This document shows, piece after piece, positions 36,219 to 50,329 of a DNA stretch of 64,000 nt. The notes under the pieces were generated by a model, which did no database searches, was not told the origin of the DNA, and was given only the letters and a program-made list of their open reading frames with translations. The translations under genes and the position numbers were made by a program. Location of the stretch: contig JAGFBZ010002033.1 in the NCBI GenBank assembly GCA_018398805.1, forward strand, positions 1,201,501 to 1,265,500, written 5' to 3'. How positions within the stretch are numbered: the first letter of the stretch is position 1; each line of letters starts with the position of its first letter. The stretch comes from Hirundichthys speculiger (Eukaryota > Chordata > Actinopteri > Beloniformes > Exocoetidae).

Positions 36219-38698
36219 GAAATTATTTATTTATACATTATTCAGCAATGTGTTTATTAATCCCAAAAAGGCACTTAGGATTGCTTATATTTAAGAACAC
36301 AGGAGATGATATTCAATCTATTATAATTTTTTATTCATACCAAAACATCTGAAAACTCTATTTCAAATGACCCCCTGTTAAAATGCAAAAAAACATTCAA
36401 CATGAGGCATGGCAGTAAGGAAGCAGAATTGTTTTGTGTTAAGTTGATGTGAAAAGGGGACGCCCCAATCAAAAATCATCCAAATCATACATGCATAACA
36501 TCCACACACCTTCACTCTGGTGCCACCCAAACCAGGAGGAGCAATATGGTGCACCGCACACAGGAAGATGGAGATGCCACGACTGGATGGCCTCAACCGA
36601 CATCACTGCTCTAAACTTTTCAAGAAGGACAAAGAACATGCACTTAGTGGGGTAACAAACAAAAGCACTTTGCAGCTGCACATTAAAGGCCTCCTGCCAG
36701 TGATCCATCAAAACAGAAACAACAAAACAATGCTCATTAGCTTGGATTAAGCCATCAAACTGGTTACATAAAAAAAATGAAATCACACAAAACAATTTGA
36801 ACTCACGACGAACACAATTTTAGATTGTCGACCACATCTCTCTCACTCTTCTCACTCTCTAAGACACACAAACACAAACAGACATGCATATGCTCATTAA
36901 AATAACTAAAAGAAATAACAAAGAAAGTCAAATTGGTAAAACACAATCAACAAGACAGAAAAAGCAGCTCTATTAGAGGTGCTGAAGAGTAGCACATGCG
37001 CTAAGAGGAGTCACATCCTGGTTTGGTTCGTAGACATCAACCCAGGCCCCCTGGCTCTGTGACCCATTTTACCTTATTCAATATAATAATTACTGTAACA
37101 ATGGATGAATGTATATGGTGTACATTACATAACAATCAGGAAGCACCACTTTACCTAAGAAGAAAGGAGCCCTGTGATCCGATTATTTTTAACAAACCAG
37201 TCAATACACCCCCAAACTGCAATGTAGGGACAGCAGAATAACCATTTACCTAATGCTGGTGTTTGAGATCTACTGTTCTCACGGCTGTCTTGTCTCCAAC
37301 ATTAGTCTTGATTTTTTTTGTATTGCTTCTGTTGTTTTGCTCAGTTTAGTTGAACCTTCCCCATGTCTGATTTCAGAGTTCTGGTTATCTTGCCACAACA
37401 GCACATTCTGTTAAAACAAAAGACTTTAGTTTTATTACTCCTGCCTCACAGTCTCCTGGATTTGGGTGCAACTCCAACCATGACACACATTTTATATCAG
37501 ACAAGAAAAAGACAACAATCCAGTCCCAAAGCTTCAGCAGCTGGTTTCCTCAGGTGCTGCAGCTGTGACAGATGTGTATGGAATTTTTTAAAAGAAGAGG
37601 AGAGGCTGAACAGTTGGTAAACATTGCCCTGTCCCAACTTCTTTTGATTTTTTTTTTTTTGACTTCACATTCTATTCCATATAATCTTTTTTCTTAACAT
37701 GGTGCATTTCCTTAGTTTAAACTTTCAATATGTTTCCTATGTTCTATTGTAAATAAAATATGGGTTTATGTGATTTGCATAGTGCTATTATTACAGTGTC
37801 CCGACGTTTGTGGTACTGGGGCTATAACAATTGTTTTTGGATGCCTGGAAAGTGGCTCCTATATCAAAGGTTAAAAGATTATCATATTTATTGTTTAGCT
37901 CTAAGCATCCATACTTTATCAGTCAACAAATCAAAGCAGAAAATCACATGGGTTTGTTCTGGGACACTTATTTTACCAGCAAGGACCCATAAACCATTCA
38001 CTAATCCGTGCACACACAGCCTGTCTCTTCTTCTCTTCCAGCTCCACTCTTTCTGACAACTTCTTTCCTCTTTCCATCTCTGTTCCCTCAGGTGCTGTAT
38101 TACCATAATGGCTTCATGTGACGGTGATGTACTAGGCAGCAGTATGGAAATGCAACATGCCACGGTGCACATTATCAGAGCTGAATGCATTAGATGTCAT
38201 TTGTATGAGTGTATGACTGTGCGGTCATTATGTGTTAAACTGTTCTGTGAGAAATGGGGAGATCAGAGAGACAGAGGGAGGGTGACGGGAAGCTACTGTA
38301 CATTCCATTTACAACACAGTTTAGGTAATGTGATGCGATTGTTCAAAGTGGAGCTGGGATTAACAGCGATGGAAAATATGGGATGGAAATGGCTTCTTCT
38401 GCTTTGTTTTTTTTTTTATTAAGGTTCAGGCAATGTAACTGTCTGTTCAGTCACTGATCTAGCTGGTCTGTCTATGATGGCACAATCAGCAAACCTGCTC
38501 ATGAAAGTTCATATGTAGATGGTGACAGTGTGAATGTATATGGTAATGAAGTCATTATTTAAATTCTTGCAGAACAAATGCCGTATTATTCCACTTTGAG
38601 AAATGCCATTGCTGGTTTGTCTATTATCACTTTGGTCCAAACTTTACCTGCTTGAGTGAATAATCATGATTTTTTTCTTTTCTTATTATTATACACTA
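36219..38698. other. Non-coding DNA
   Basis: No supported gene. Open frames at 36449-36795 on both strands overlap each other and show no recognisable domain. A T14-like run lies near 37648-37661. Confidence 0.5.
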
Positions 38699-39190
38699 TT
38701 CACAAAGGGTTAGGGATATTCAACTTTCGGGTGAAATTTATGGAAAAAGTTAAAAGTTCATGCCACAGTAATGTTCTTGTGGTTAATCAACCTTGCTAAG
38801 AGAACGGCATGTTATGCAATAAATACTGAAACTACTGAACAATTGGACATGTGCATTCAAAAGTTTAAAAAAGTTCAAATTAAGTTCACCTGTAAAGGTT
38901 ATATTGCAGTATGGTGCATTCTGAAATTTCATCCAAAAGCTGAACATCCTTTACAACCGGGATGTCCAGCTCCAGACCTCGAGGGCCGCTGTCCTGTGAA
39001 TCTTTCATGTCTCACTGCTTCATTGCACCTGATTCAAATGAATGGGTTATTAACAGACCTGCGCAGACCTGGAAAACAAGCTGATGGTGATCCATTCATT
39101 AGAATCAGGCGTATGTGTCAGGGAAACATCTAAGACATGCAGGAAGCGGCCCCCGAAGACTGAGTTTGGACACCCCTGCTTTATAACCTT
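38699..39190. mobile_element. Foldback (inverted-repeat) element hosting a nested hAT-like MITE
   Basis: Left arm: GGGATATTCAACTTTCGGGT then GAAATTT (38712-38738). Right arm, read as reverse complement from 38956 downward: AAAGGATGTTCAGCTTTTGG then ATGAAATTT. The arms match over about 30 bases. The 222-bp element at 38957-39178 sits inside the outer part of the right arm, splitting it. Outer borders are approximate. Confidence 0.55.
38957..39178. mobile_element. hAT-like palindromic MITE with 8-bp target duplication
   Basis: Flanks are CTTTACAA (38949-38956) and CTTTATAA (39179-39186), an 8-bp duplication with one mismatch, as expected for hAT elements. The ends read CCGGGATGTCCAGCTCCAGA and, in reverse complement, CAGGGGTGTCCAAACTCAGT. 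Inverted similarity continues inward on both sides (CGAGGGCCGCTGTCCTG against CGGGGGCCGCTTCCTG; CCTGATTCAAATGAATGG against CCTGATTCTAATGAATGG), so the whole element is an imperfect hairpin. It has no coding capacity. Confidence 0.85.
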
Positions 39191-39238
39191 ACTGTGAGGA
39201 GAATATATTGTTTTGTGTGCTTTGTGAGTCTGGTGAGC

Positions 39239-39390
39239 TTTTTTTTTTTTTTTTTTGTGATTGAAAGTTTAAATAAAGGAGAGTGGGACAGAGAGAGGGT
39301 TACAAGAGTTGAACCTGCGACCACTGCAGGAGGACGATATCCTCTGTTTAGGGGTCACCACTATCTGGTGGCCCATCAATATATTTCTTT
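39239..39390 (-). mobile_element. tRNA-derived SINE, minus strand
   Basis: On the minus strand a degenerate tRNA-like head has a GCAGGTTCAACTC B-box region (plus 39307-39319), preceded by CAGAGGATATCGTCCTCCTG, the anticodon-arm part of a fish SINE that I recognise. It is followed by CCCTCTCTCTGTCCCACTCT and TTTAAACTTTCAATCAC. It ends in an A18 tail (T18 on plus, 39239-39256). The A-box part is poorly preserved. Confidence 0.65.
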
Positions 39391-39580
39391 TTTTTTCTTT
39401 TTAAACAGATGTTAATGGCTCACAGATAAAGACATTAACATGAAATTGTCATTTGTAGTTTGAGTAAAATTGGATAACTATTGGAAAGATTGCCATATAT
39501 AGTCATTTATAAAACAAAATTTACACATCTCTATGTCCAAGGTTAAAACTAAAATGAAGTAAATAGTGTTTTTTCCCACG

Positions 39581-39603
39581 TGTATTGTGTTTAACACAAT
39601 ACA
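39581..39603. repeat. 11-bp perfect inverted repeat
   Basis: TGTATTGTGTT and AACACAATACA are separated by one T. The right arm is partly re-used just downstream (ACATGTGTTTAACATGTATT). No clear function. Confidence 0.7.
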
Positions 39604-40041
39604 TGTGTTTAACATGTATTTAAATTTAACACAGCTTAGCTCTCAACAGAACAACATGGATAGACAAAGTTTGATGTTTGGGGTGCGTCGACCATCATTC
39701 AAGTAACATATCCAGGATTACCGAGATGTTGACACCACTGCAGTCCACCTGCTGTTATTCCTGCTGCTTTGTTTGTGGTTATTGTCCCCCCCCATAAAGT
39801 CTGAAAGCCATGTGGAGACACTGGAGTCCAGAAAATGTTCCTACAACTATATTTTGATGACAAATATGTTATATTATCATGATAATTTATAGCAGTGTAC
39901 CAAGTTGAATGGAGACATCCAGCCATCTATCAACTCCTGCTAATCCATGTTCAGGTCACAGAGGGCAGCAATCAAAGGAGCTGTGGTACAACTTAAAGTT
40001 CCACAGAAAGGACTTGGAGCTGGTTGGATTCGTAGGAACTC

Positions 40042-40345
40042 ACCTGTATGATAGTGTGTCCTTTGTGCTGGAGTCTGCTCATTTAAAGACTGATATCTCG
40101 CAATGCTTTGTTCTTTTAGGAATTATATATTTTTAAAAAAGGCTGAGTGTATTTTGACTTATAGACTGACCCTTTTTTCACACGTGGTTCAAATCTCTTC
40201 TAAAACCCTGAATTATTTACACACAGTCTCTGCAAATTAACATAATGTTGATGTACGCATCAGAATCTGGTGGTGTGTTTTTATTTTGAAATTTCCCCCG
40301 ATTCTTTTGGCTGTTCTCATGCCTGACTTCCTGCCAACTCGATGT
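40042..40345 (+). repeat. Dispersed repeat, copy A (pair of 57981-58303)
   Basis: Shares many blocks in the same order with 57981-58303: ACTCACCTG; GGAGTCTGCT; AATTATATATTTT; CACACGTGGTTCAAATCT against CATACGTGGTTCAGATCT; TCTAAAA; ACACA.AGTCTCTGC; TTATTTTGAAATTT. Same orientation. Probably part of a non-autonomous DNA element family. Confidence 0.75.
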
Positions 40346-41574
40346 ACTGTAGTTAAATTGATGGGGCCTCCTTAAATCAGCTCCTTACTAAAAGTCTGCT
40401 CCTGATTTATGAATGCTGCGTATAACTCATAACTTTTGTAACAATGTGTGATGCTTGCAGAAGGAAGGGTACTCACAAAGCTCATTAATTAGCGTAAATC
40501 CCGCCCAGAGCACCATTAAAGGAAGTGTACAAGTGCAAACTACAAGGTGATTCATGTGATCTAGAAACCTTCAGCTAAACTCATCCTATAAGGAAAGAGC
40601 ACCAGCACTGCTGACAAGCGCTCCACTTTTGAAATGCTCCTGGTCAGTCCTGAGGAAGAAGAAAAATAAAAAAAGCAGATCACAGGTCTTACACTCCCTG
40701 TGCAACAAGGACTTAATCCAGATATTTAACGCCTCGTCTCCTGTCCTGTGAAGTATTTAAGAACTGAAGTGAAAGTGGTTTTATATGATTTTAGATGAAA
40801 AAAAAAAACAAACAAATGAACGCATTTCTCTATTTCAGCAAAACTCTCTGCAGACAATTGTGATGTTTCTATCATCTGAGAAACCTCTATCAGGAATCCA
40901 GCATGAGTTCATGACACCGTTGGTGAAACAGAGACTCATAACAGAGACTTTTGCCTTTTGCTTCAGCTCTGTCTTCACCATAACGGATCTGTGTAGTCTG
41001 ATCACTGGTGATGCTGCATCGATCTGACTGTTCTTCCCGTGATCAAGACTAAAATAAATACCAAAACGTTGTAATTCCTCATAAAGTTACGGTATTATTT
41101 TCATCACATGTCCCTTTCCCATTAAAAATCATATTAGTCTAACCTTCACGTTGAAGTTGTATTGAATAGAAGAATAGTAGATGATAGCAAATGAAAATAT
41201 TACTTAAAAAGCCAGGTTAATACCACAATACTTGAGATCTTGGTTTCACCGCCAACATTGCTTACAAGTTGGTAAAAACAAGCCAATTCATCACAGACTA
41301 CTAGTAATATATTGTAATGATGATGATATGAGGGACACATGTCTGCATAATGATAATTTTCTAGATAAAGACCAGATAGATGTGTCAGAGATTAAATTTA
41401 AATTCTAAAATTCCAGTCCTACTATTGAGAAAAACAATGTCAGAAGCAGCAAGGAAAGAGGGATGTGGGTACATGAGATTTTCGGCACCCATATCTCTGT
41501 GGGTCTAATGTACACAATCTTCTCTGATGAATGGATAATATACTGGCCAAATATATTCTTTAGCGGTCATTTCA
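40346..41574. other. Non-coding DNA
   Basis: No supported gene. An A11-type run sits at 40797-40808. The stretch 40400-40560 may be the outer part of the repeat copy to its left. Confidence 0.45.
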
Positions 41575-42420
41575 AATAGACCCTTTGACAGAAAAGTGCT
41601 AATGAGTCAAGACACTGCAGCTTCACTTCCTGTGTCTTGCTAAGGGCTGCGGTCTCCAAGTCATAGACAAAGGCTGGTCTCACTAACGTCCATTTACTCT
41701 TGCTCCTATTTTTTCTACCACAGCTAACTCCAGATATTTTATCCACTTTTCTCCAACCTGCATGTCCACCCTTCTTCCACCTCTTCTCCACACTTCCCAT
41801 TGCTGTAAATAGTTCAGCCCAAGTATTTAAACTCCTGTACCGCCTTCACCTCTACTACTTACACCCTGCCTGCTTCACTGTCATTTACACACATCTATTC
41901 TGTCTTGGTGCGACTGAACTTTAGTTTTCTTCTCTCTCCCTCCACCTCTACTGGTTTTCTGCCTGTTGCTTCCTACTCTCACTGAAGATCACCATGTCAT
42001 CTCCAAACATCGTAGTCTATGGAGGTTCCTGTCTAACTTCATCTGTCAACCTATCCATCAACATGAGCAAACAAGAAAGAGCTTGGGGCTAATCCTTCAT
42101 GTAGTCCTCCTTCCACCTAAAGCCCATCTGTTACTCCTACTGCACAACTCACAATTCCACTCGAAGCACTCTGTTGTACATTTGTCTGTAAAGTGCAGCT
42201 TCTGACTTTCCCTGTACTTCGTCATATGCATTCTCAAAGAAAACACTGCATTTTGGCATGAAACCATACTGGTGCTCACAAATTGTAACCACTTTTCTGA
42301 ACTTATATTGCACTGCTGTTTCTTATATCTTCATTTTACCACTGCAGTTTCTACAACTGTGTCCTTGTTCTGAAAATCATTACTCGTACACTTTTCCTCC
42401 ATTCCTCAGGCATTTTTTCA
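41575..42420 (-). pseudogene. RTE-type LINE reverse transcriptase remnant
   Basis: Minus strand from 42420 down, in the order expected for an RTE-like protein: MPEEWRKSVRVMIFRT; then, across stops, the 'QYGFM..K' region; GIVSCAVGVTDG; LMLMDRLTDEVRQEPP, stop, TTMFGDDMVIFSESRKQQAE (motif C, where the usual FADD is FGDD); SRTKTE, stop, MCVNDSEAG; KAVQEFKYLG; and finally LVRPAFVYDLETAALSKTQE with VKLQCLD. Many frame changes and stops, plus an altered motif C residue, show it is long dead. The motif order and wording match the widespread fish RTE-like LINE that ends 'VVRPALLYGLE...'. The endonuclease and 3' tail were not found. Confidence 0.8.
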
Positions 42421-42681
42421 TTCAAAATAAGTGATAAGTAAAGCATTTTAAAGTGTTATGCTTCTTCTCAAGATGACTCTTCAAACCAATTTATTTAGTG
42501 TAATCGAGTTAAATTGGGGTAGGTTGGTTGTGATTGTATAGTTTCTCTGAGCTTCTTTGCAAATGTAAACTTGCTGACAAGCTAAATCAAAATAAAGTGA
42601 TCAAGATTAGATGCATAGCATATAGGCATCGCCACTGTGAGCATGAGAAACATTTATGTCAAAGCAAACCAATTTACAGCC

Positions 42682-43789
<1,108 letters not shown>

Positions 43790-44030
43790 AAAACCTTTAA
43801 TGGTCTCTACCCACTCAGTCTTTTCTCTGTCACTGGGGACCCTGAAAAGATCACAAGTCAGTCACGGGGCCATCACAGACAAACGAATGCTCTCTTGCAG
43901 TAATATTCAATCTCTTACCAAATGATGTTTCCTGGAGTGTGGGAGGGAAACAGAACATCATGACAAAACCCAAGTTAACTCCTCAAAGGCTGGGAATCAA
44001 GCACTGTGAAGCAGCTGAGCCACCCTGAGA
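43790..44030 (-). mobile_element. tRNA-derived SINE, minus strand
   Basis: Minus strand: A-box GGTGGCTCAGCTGC (plus 44011-44024) and B-box GTGCTTGATTCCCA (plus 43991-44004) at tRNA-like spacing. These are followed by GCCTTTGAGGAGTTAACTTG, CCTCCCACACTCCAGGAAAC and CTTGTGATCTTTTCAGGGTC. This is the order of the abundant fish SINE 'GGTGGCTCAGTGGTTAGCA...GGTTCGATTCCCAGCC...GAGTTTGCATGTTC...CCTCCCACAGTCCAAA'. Diverged and not active. Confidence 0.75.
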
Positions 44031-46009
44031 CCTTATGAGTATGATTACTTTTTTCATCCAGTTAATGAATCCGCATCAGGATTCCAAATCAAAATATTCC
44101 AGAAAAACAGCCTTAATTTTTCACTGTTACACAGGCAATGACACTTTAATATTTGCTGAAACCTGATTTCATAGAAATATGAGACGTGACCAGGACCTCA
44201 TAACAGAGAGTAAAAACTTACTGATATCTAAGAGTCATGGAGATAGTAACTGCTACAAATGCCATCCACCCACTATCACAAAACAACCTTCACCCATGTT
44301 TGTTGGCTAAATTACGTATGAGAAAACGTGCAACATTGACGGTTAGTGTTGCGCCTTTGTTTGCCATCAGCTGTTTCCATTCATGACAAGGACTAAAAGA
44401 AAAGATCATATTTCTTGGATTTTAACTTCACTGACTCTTCACTAATCAAGAGAAGAATAGAAAGCACTTCTGCACACAGAAGAACAAAACTCTGACTTTC
44501 GCTTAAGTAATAATGTAAAAATGTATTAAAACAAATTACTTCTGTTTAATTTGATGTTTAACATATTGTATAGATGGTTCAGGAAGGAGTGCAGACTTTA
44601 AGACTGAGAATCTAAACCTGACTCTCTGTAAGGGTTGTTGACTGGGCTCAGAAAATGTGACCACAGTGGTTACATAAAAGCTTTTATTCACAACAGGTAA
44701 GTAATGATGAATGTGGGGTGGACTCAATTGGATGGGGAGTTTGGGAGCACAGGATGGATCTAAGAGAGAGAGAAACTGATGAGAGTGTGTGGCGGGAAAA
44801 TCATATTGCAGACTTGCATCAATTTTAATGGGACACTGAATGGTCCGGTAGGGGATGGCTTACTCGGGAGTGTGAAGAAACTCCTTCCAGGTTCAGGTGG
44901 ATGAAGAGGATTCAGGGCAGGTAAGGCTGAACTGACATCCAGGTTTACGAGTGGCAGACAGGAATCATGGGAGATGTAGTACTTCTTCAGCTGAATGAAC
45001 AGCCGAGGATGCTCAACAAGATCCAGTTAATTGAATCCAGTATAACTGTTTGTAGACAGAATCCTTAAACAATTCCTTTGCATATTCCCCTGCATGTCAG
45101 GGAAGCAGGGACAGTGATGTACGCCTACTGGAGAGAGGACACAGATGATTTGAAAGAGGAGTCATCTTAAAAGGAAAAAGAAACACAACATTGAAGAGAA
45201 AAGGCCTCAGGTTTCATCTATCCAAGTAGCCTTGAATAACTTCTCCAGGTGGTTTCACACTTTGATTCATGTGACCTAAACATTCCACATGCTGAGCGGA
45301 CAAACAACCTACAGTGGGCCACTGGACGGTTGGGACAGTGATTTACATATGAGTTGAATGATTTTCAAGAATGAATGTCTCAATAACAACTTTAAGGATG
45401 AAACTCTTCACTGGTTAGATAAAACTAAGGTGAATAAAATAAATAAATAAAAATAAAGAAGCTCAGTTGCCTTCAGTTCCAGCTTTGAAGGATTTTCTTT
45501 CATTACCTTACAACCTTATTTCTATTTGCCTCAAATTTTACACACAATTGTCAGGGAATAACCAACATCTCCTGCCCCACTTGTGTTGGATTACCTTCTG
45601 GAAAGAGTGTTATAATCCTTGTTTAACCTGACAGCTCTCTTGTTGCCACCATGTTTCCTGTCAATCAGTCGGGTGCATCAGCTTGATAAGATCTGAAAGT
45701 TCTCTGATTTAACTATAAACTGATTTGTATATTAAGCTTGTACGAATATTTGTTTGGAAATGCAAATTACTAAGGTGAATCTATAATTTCTTTTGTCACT
45801 ATTGAGTAGTCATAATTTGTTCCTCTACCTGATCTGAAAAAAGCCATTAATTGCAGAGCTTTTATTCATATATCCATATCTATCTATATTTATTTTTTTT
45901 TTTACAAAATGAGAATGTTAAAGCTGTTATCATCTGTGACTGTATTAATTTTTTTCTCTAAAAATTACTTTCCATCAATTTTGTTTTTATCCTTTTGTTT
46001 TACCAACAG
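44031..46009. other. Non-coding DNA
   Basis: No supported gene. An ATAAATAAATAAAAATAAA run lies at 45437-45456. Otherwise unique-looking AT-rich DNA. Confidence 0.5.
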
Positions 46010-46316
46010 CAGGTGATCTCGGACTGGGGATTGGACTGAAGCCAGGTTTGATGGGATCTGCTGGGTTCCTTTGACTGAGAATTTTCTATGGTCTGGCATT
46101 TTATAAATAATATTATTCTGACATGGACTGTTTTGACATTCATTATATTTAGTTTGAATGACTGTAATTTAATAAAGTGGACTATAATTGGATTGAATTG
46201 ACTGTTTTAACTGGACTTCAATATAACTTGTTTACTTTTTCAGTGAAAGTGCCCCGAGATAAAATTAGTTGTAAATTCGCATTATACATATGAAAATTAA
46301 TTGAACTGAATTAAAA
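46010..46316 (+). mobile_element. LINE (L2-like) 3' end fragment
   Basis: Plus-strand 3' terminus: GTGAAAGTGCCCCGAGATAA, AATTAGTTGTAAATTCGCAT and TATACATATGAAAATTAATT, ending GAACTGAATTAAAAC. This is the fish LINE terminus 'GTGAAGTGCCTTGAGA..A..TTGTTGTAAATTGGCGCTATA.AAATAAAATTGAATTGAA', diverged. It is related in type to the ends at 28080 and 25099. No coding sequence remains. Confidence 0.65.
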
Positions 46317-46639
46317 CTGTCACTTCCAGTAATAATGTCAGCTCAAACACCATCACAAAGATCATTTCACCCTCTTTTCCCTGGTTGCTGAGGAGTTTCT
46401 GGTGTCTGCCTTGTGGGACTGAGAGGGACAGATGGAGTGCCTTTCTCATTGCTTTAGTTTTCATCCCTCAGGAGATCTCACATTTCCCTCAACACAGAGG
46501 TATTTCCAAATTAAATACTGTCTAATGAACTGGAAAACCTGCCCCTACTGCTGTTTGTGTGTGTCTGTTTGTGTATTTGTAGAGTACGTGTTGCAGAAGT
46601 GCTGGAGAGCAGAATGGAAAATGAAAAGGAAAAACCGTG

Positions 46640-46790
46640 TGTTAGATTAAAAGACAGCGGCATTTGCATTGCAATCTAGTGATTGCACAGCCTGCATGTG
46701 GCGTCATGAAGAGTGTGTTCGTTAATTGTATATCTCAGCAGTTCTAATTGTTTTAATTCCCTGTAATTAATCAGTAATTGCAGTGAGGAG
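46640..46790. promoter_or_regulatory. Candidate conserved non-coding element with octamer site
   Basis: ATTTGCAT (46662-46669) is a perfect POU octamer in reverse orientation and is followed by TTAATTGTATATC, GTAATTAATCAGTAATTGCA and other ATTA cores. Conservation is inferred from appearance only. Confidence 0.3.
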
Positions 46791-48182
46791 ACACACAGAG
46801 CTTTGCTCTGGACGCAAAAGAACTTTTCAATATGGAGTACATAAATATAGATGAGAGAAAGGAACCAAAGTAGATGGTGTGGAAACAGAGAAGAAGAAGG
46901 ACAAAGAAAGAAAAAAAGATAGAGAGACGGACAGACACAAAAATGGTATATTTAGTAGACTTTGAAAGGTCTGAGCCATGAAGAATATGGCCAGGTCTCA
47001 TTTCTCATTAATATATTCTGAATGAAAATGAGAGATTAAGGTTGAAATTGGAGGAATCCCAATGGACACGCAGCAGTAATACAACTACATATCCACAATT
47101 CAGAGAAAGAAAAAAAATCAGGGACAAAAAAAGTTGGTCCAGGGTAAAACCACATTTCCCACAAACAAAGAGATAATAATTTCTGTAGATGTCTGAAATC
47201 TTGGGGTCTCTGAATTTGCTTCTCAGTGGGTCGGGGTCTCAGTGATTGTTTTACTTGCTGAAAAGTCTTGATTTTGTGAAAGCAGTTACATGTGTGCTTG
47301 CAGGAAGGGTGTGGCAGCTGTTTTAAGGGAGATCCCTGTCCCATCAGTCCGCAAGAGAGCAGGACTGGCAGGAGAATCCCTCCTACTCATCACACTGCTG
47401 CAAGGTTAGCCCCTCCTCTGTCTCCCTCCCCTGATCTCCCTCCCAGCCCCGGCTTCCTACCTCACCCTGTCCCCCTCATTAATTCCCAATTAAGACAGCA
47501 GCCCACCCACCCACACACCTCCTGATTCCATATATTGCACATAAATGCTTTTTTTCTGTTCAGACTTTTAATTTACGGGGTTTTGAGCTGAGGGTAGCAG
47601 ACTCACTGAACTGTGTGACTGTGTGTCTAGGTACATGTGATGTATGCATATGATGTATAACGATTCCTACTCTGTTCCTTTCTCCAACCCTGGATGAAAG
47701 CAAGCCTTTGTCATTCTCGATCGTTTTTTAAATTAGAGCCGGTGGCCGGTCTTTGGCGACCCGCTGTGCCCCTCCCTCTCCGATGTCTTCTTTCTGCCTG
47801 CTCACACCCCTCCTCACCCACATCCATCTCATAAATGGCCCTGGCTCCCTCATAACAAGCTAGATTCTCAAAGATCGCCATCAATTTGTGTCACACTAGG
47901 GATTCCCTGAACAAAGATGCCTTTACCGCATCACCCACAACATCCATGCATTATTAAGGCTGGAAAAACAGTGCAAAGAGTGTGTAACAACTCTGGTTAC
48001 AGAGCTAAAGGATACAAGACAGCAGAGAACAAGCAAACAAAAAGACAGAGACTAATGATAAAAGGCTAATATTTTTAAATGTCAACATGGTAATGCATTC
48101 AAAATCTTCTTCTGCCACTATTTCCTGTGTTCATTCGTTAAGACATTTCCCAAGTTGCATCTCATCCACAAGCAGTGTGTCG

Positions 48183-48200
48183 GTGTGTGTGTGTGTGTGT
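48183..48200. repeat. (TG)n microsatellite
   Basis: Nine GT units. Confidence 0.8.
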
Positions 48201-50329
48201 CTGTTTTGAGGCTTGTGCTGATCTCCAAATGGCAGCATAATACTGTTAAAATGCAGCTTGTCAAAAGGCTCCACGCTCAATAAAGGGCATTTAAGCAGCC
48301 TCAAATTCAGCTTGAGAGCGCTTAAATGGCATTCTCCCGTGTGTAGATCACATCGACTACAGCAGCAGTTAAGAAGGTACAAATAAATTAACAAAAAAAC
48401 AGAACTGCAAGGTTTGTGACTTAGAAACCTCCCTAAGGCAACAATTCACCTTTTAACTTAGTTTTTAATGTCATGATCTTTGAAAAAAATCATTCATGAA
48501 TTATAAACTCAACAGTTCCTTGTAGCATAGTTACAAACTGGACAATCAGGAAGCCAAGAGCTTAATTAAAGCAAGTCAGCGTGAACAGGCTCCACTTACA
48601 AAAAGCTGAGGAATATGCCATCTCAGAGGGGGCGTCATAAGTATTTAGCTGCTAATGAGTTTCATTCAACCACAACATTAAAGGTCAGAGACCTCAAGAT
48701 GATTCCATGTATCATAAAATACCTGTAAAAATTTATTTCTCCTGCTCGGGCCATTTGGGATTAATAACCAAACAATAAAGGGCAAAAGAGCAAATTAGAC
48801 CATTTGAAACCGTGACACAAGCAAGGATTCAAACAGGAAGTGTAAAGTCTCAATCTGCTTGCTCCTCCACGCATTACTGTGAGTGCACAATCACTTTCTT
48901 CTTAATCGTCTGACATGACAGGCAAAAAGTATATGGACCGAAACTTGAGGGCATTCATCACTACGGAAACTCCTCCCCACAATTATTACAACTCAAGAAA
49001 CAGTAAGTTAGATGACTTTAATTATACTGACAGTCTGTTAAAAAAAAAAAAGGAGAAAATATTTTTATGTGTAAAACAGTTGTCGTTTCCATGCATACTT
49101 TTCCAACTGACAGTTTACTGTTTCTTTACTCATAAACTACATGTTCATTATTGCATCCCTCAGTTTAATCCAATGTTTTTTTTTCCTTATTAAAGAAGAG
49201 CTTTTTTCCTACTTCAAATAAAACACAAAGAACTCTGTGTTGTACTTCTGGAAACAAATGTATTATTTTCACTTATATTTATAGATAAAAGTAATTTGTT
49301 GTGTGCCAGACCAGATTTATTTTTCAGAATGAGAGGATGCTAATATGAAAACCCGATTGAGTCGCTCCAGAGGGCATGGGCAATTATGTATTTTGTCGTT
49401 TAATCTGGAGTAGTTTTTGATGAATTGCTATCGCGATTATATACCTTGTTGGCTTAGCCATCCATGATCTAGACCTGCTGGCTCACACATGCAGACACAC
49501 ACCTTCCTGAATACACACTGCAGCGTTTCCTTCTCAACAGTCACAGTAATAAGATCAAACTTGCTCAGTAAAACCCAACCTTTGTTTTATCCGATGGAGG
49601 CATGAAATGAGATTCTATTAATACCTGCAGCCCAATTGGGCTGGCTGGCTGACTCCCTGTGGAGGCAAAGACTGAAAAGGTTAGGTGCGGCAATTACGCA
49701 GGTGGAGTTGTAGAAAAGATGGGGGTGAGGAGATGATTCTGCCTTGATCACTGGCTGCAAACAAGGTGTTACCAGCTGCAGCAGAGAGGGAGGGAGAGCA
49801 GGAACGAAGTGGGGATGTGGAGGGGAGGTGGGGTGGCAGCCAGAGCGGCGTTAATGACTCGCCCTGTTTTTTGAAGCAAGGAGTTGTGTTTTCAAACGCA
49901 AGGCAATTAGACGAGGACTTGTTCTGTTGTGCTTGGGCCACTGCGGTGACTTAGTATAAGCTGTCACCAACCGGCCAATCAATGCCGTACAGGAGTGACT
50001 GGTGAACGACCAGCTCACACATGATGTAACACCTGTGCTACATACAGGCTGCAGCAGCTTTTTTCTTTGCACCAACACTCTTGAAACACACACATCCCCT
50101 CATGCAGGGAAAATGACAGGTATGCAGAAATGTTTGAGTGCATACACACCCGTGTTGTTAATAAATGTCTGTGTGTTTTACCCATGTGTATGTGAAGCGC
50201 AGGTGACACATTGTTGGAACGCTTTAATTCTTATTATGCTGCCTTCATAGGAAAAGAGAGAAAAAAAATGCCCCTACTTGCTCCCAGACCTCTCTCTTTG
50301 TCTCTTTGGATTATCCAGTAGTGCAGCAA

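Larger units (their letters stand above)
46317..50329. other. Transposon-poor non-coding DNA, enhancer-like blocks
   Basis: No gene and almost no recognisable repeats apart from a TG run (48183-48200) and a T run near 47547. Several blocks of 100-300 bases (46640-46790, 47700-47960, 48220-48350, 49320-49450) have balanced composition and dense TAAT/ATTA motifs. These read like conserved non-coding elements. Confidence 0.4.

Noticed and set aside
43991..44024. tRNA gene suggested by A-box and B-box
   Set aside because: The boxes belong to a SINE head. The tRNA arms do not pair well, and a SINE body follows.
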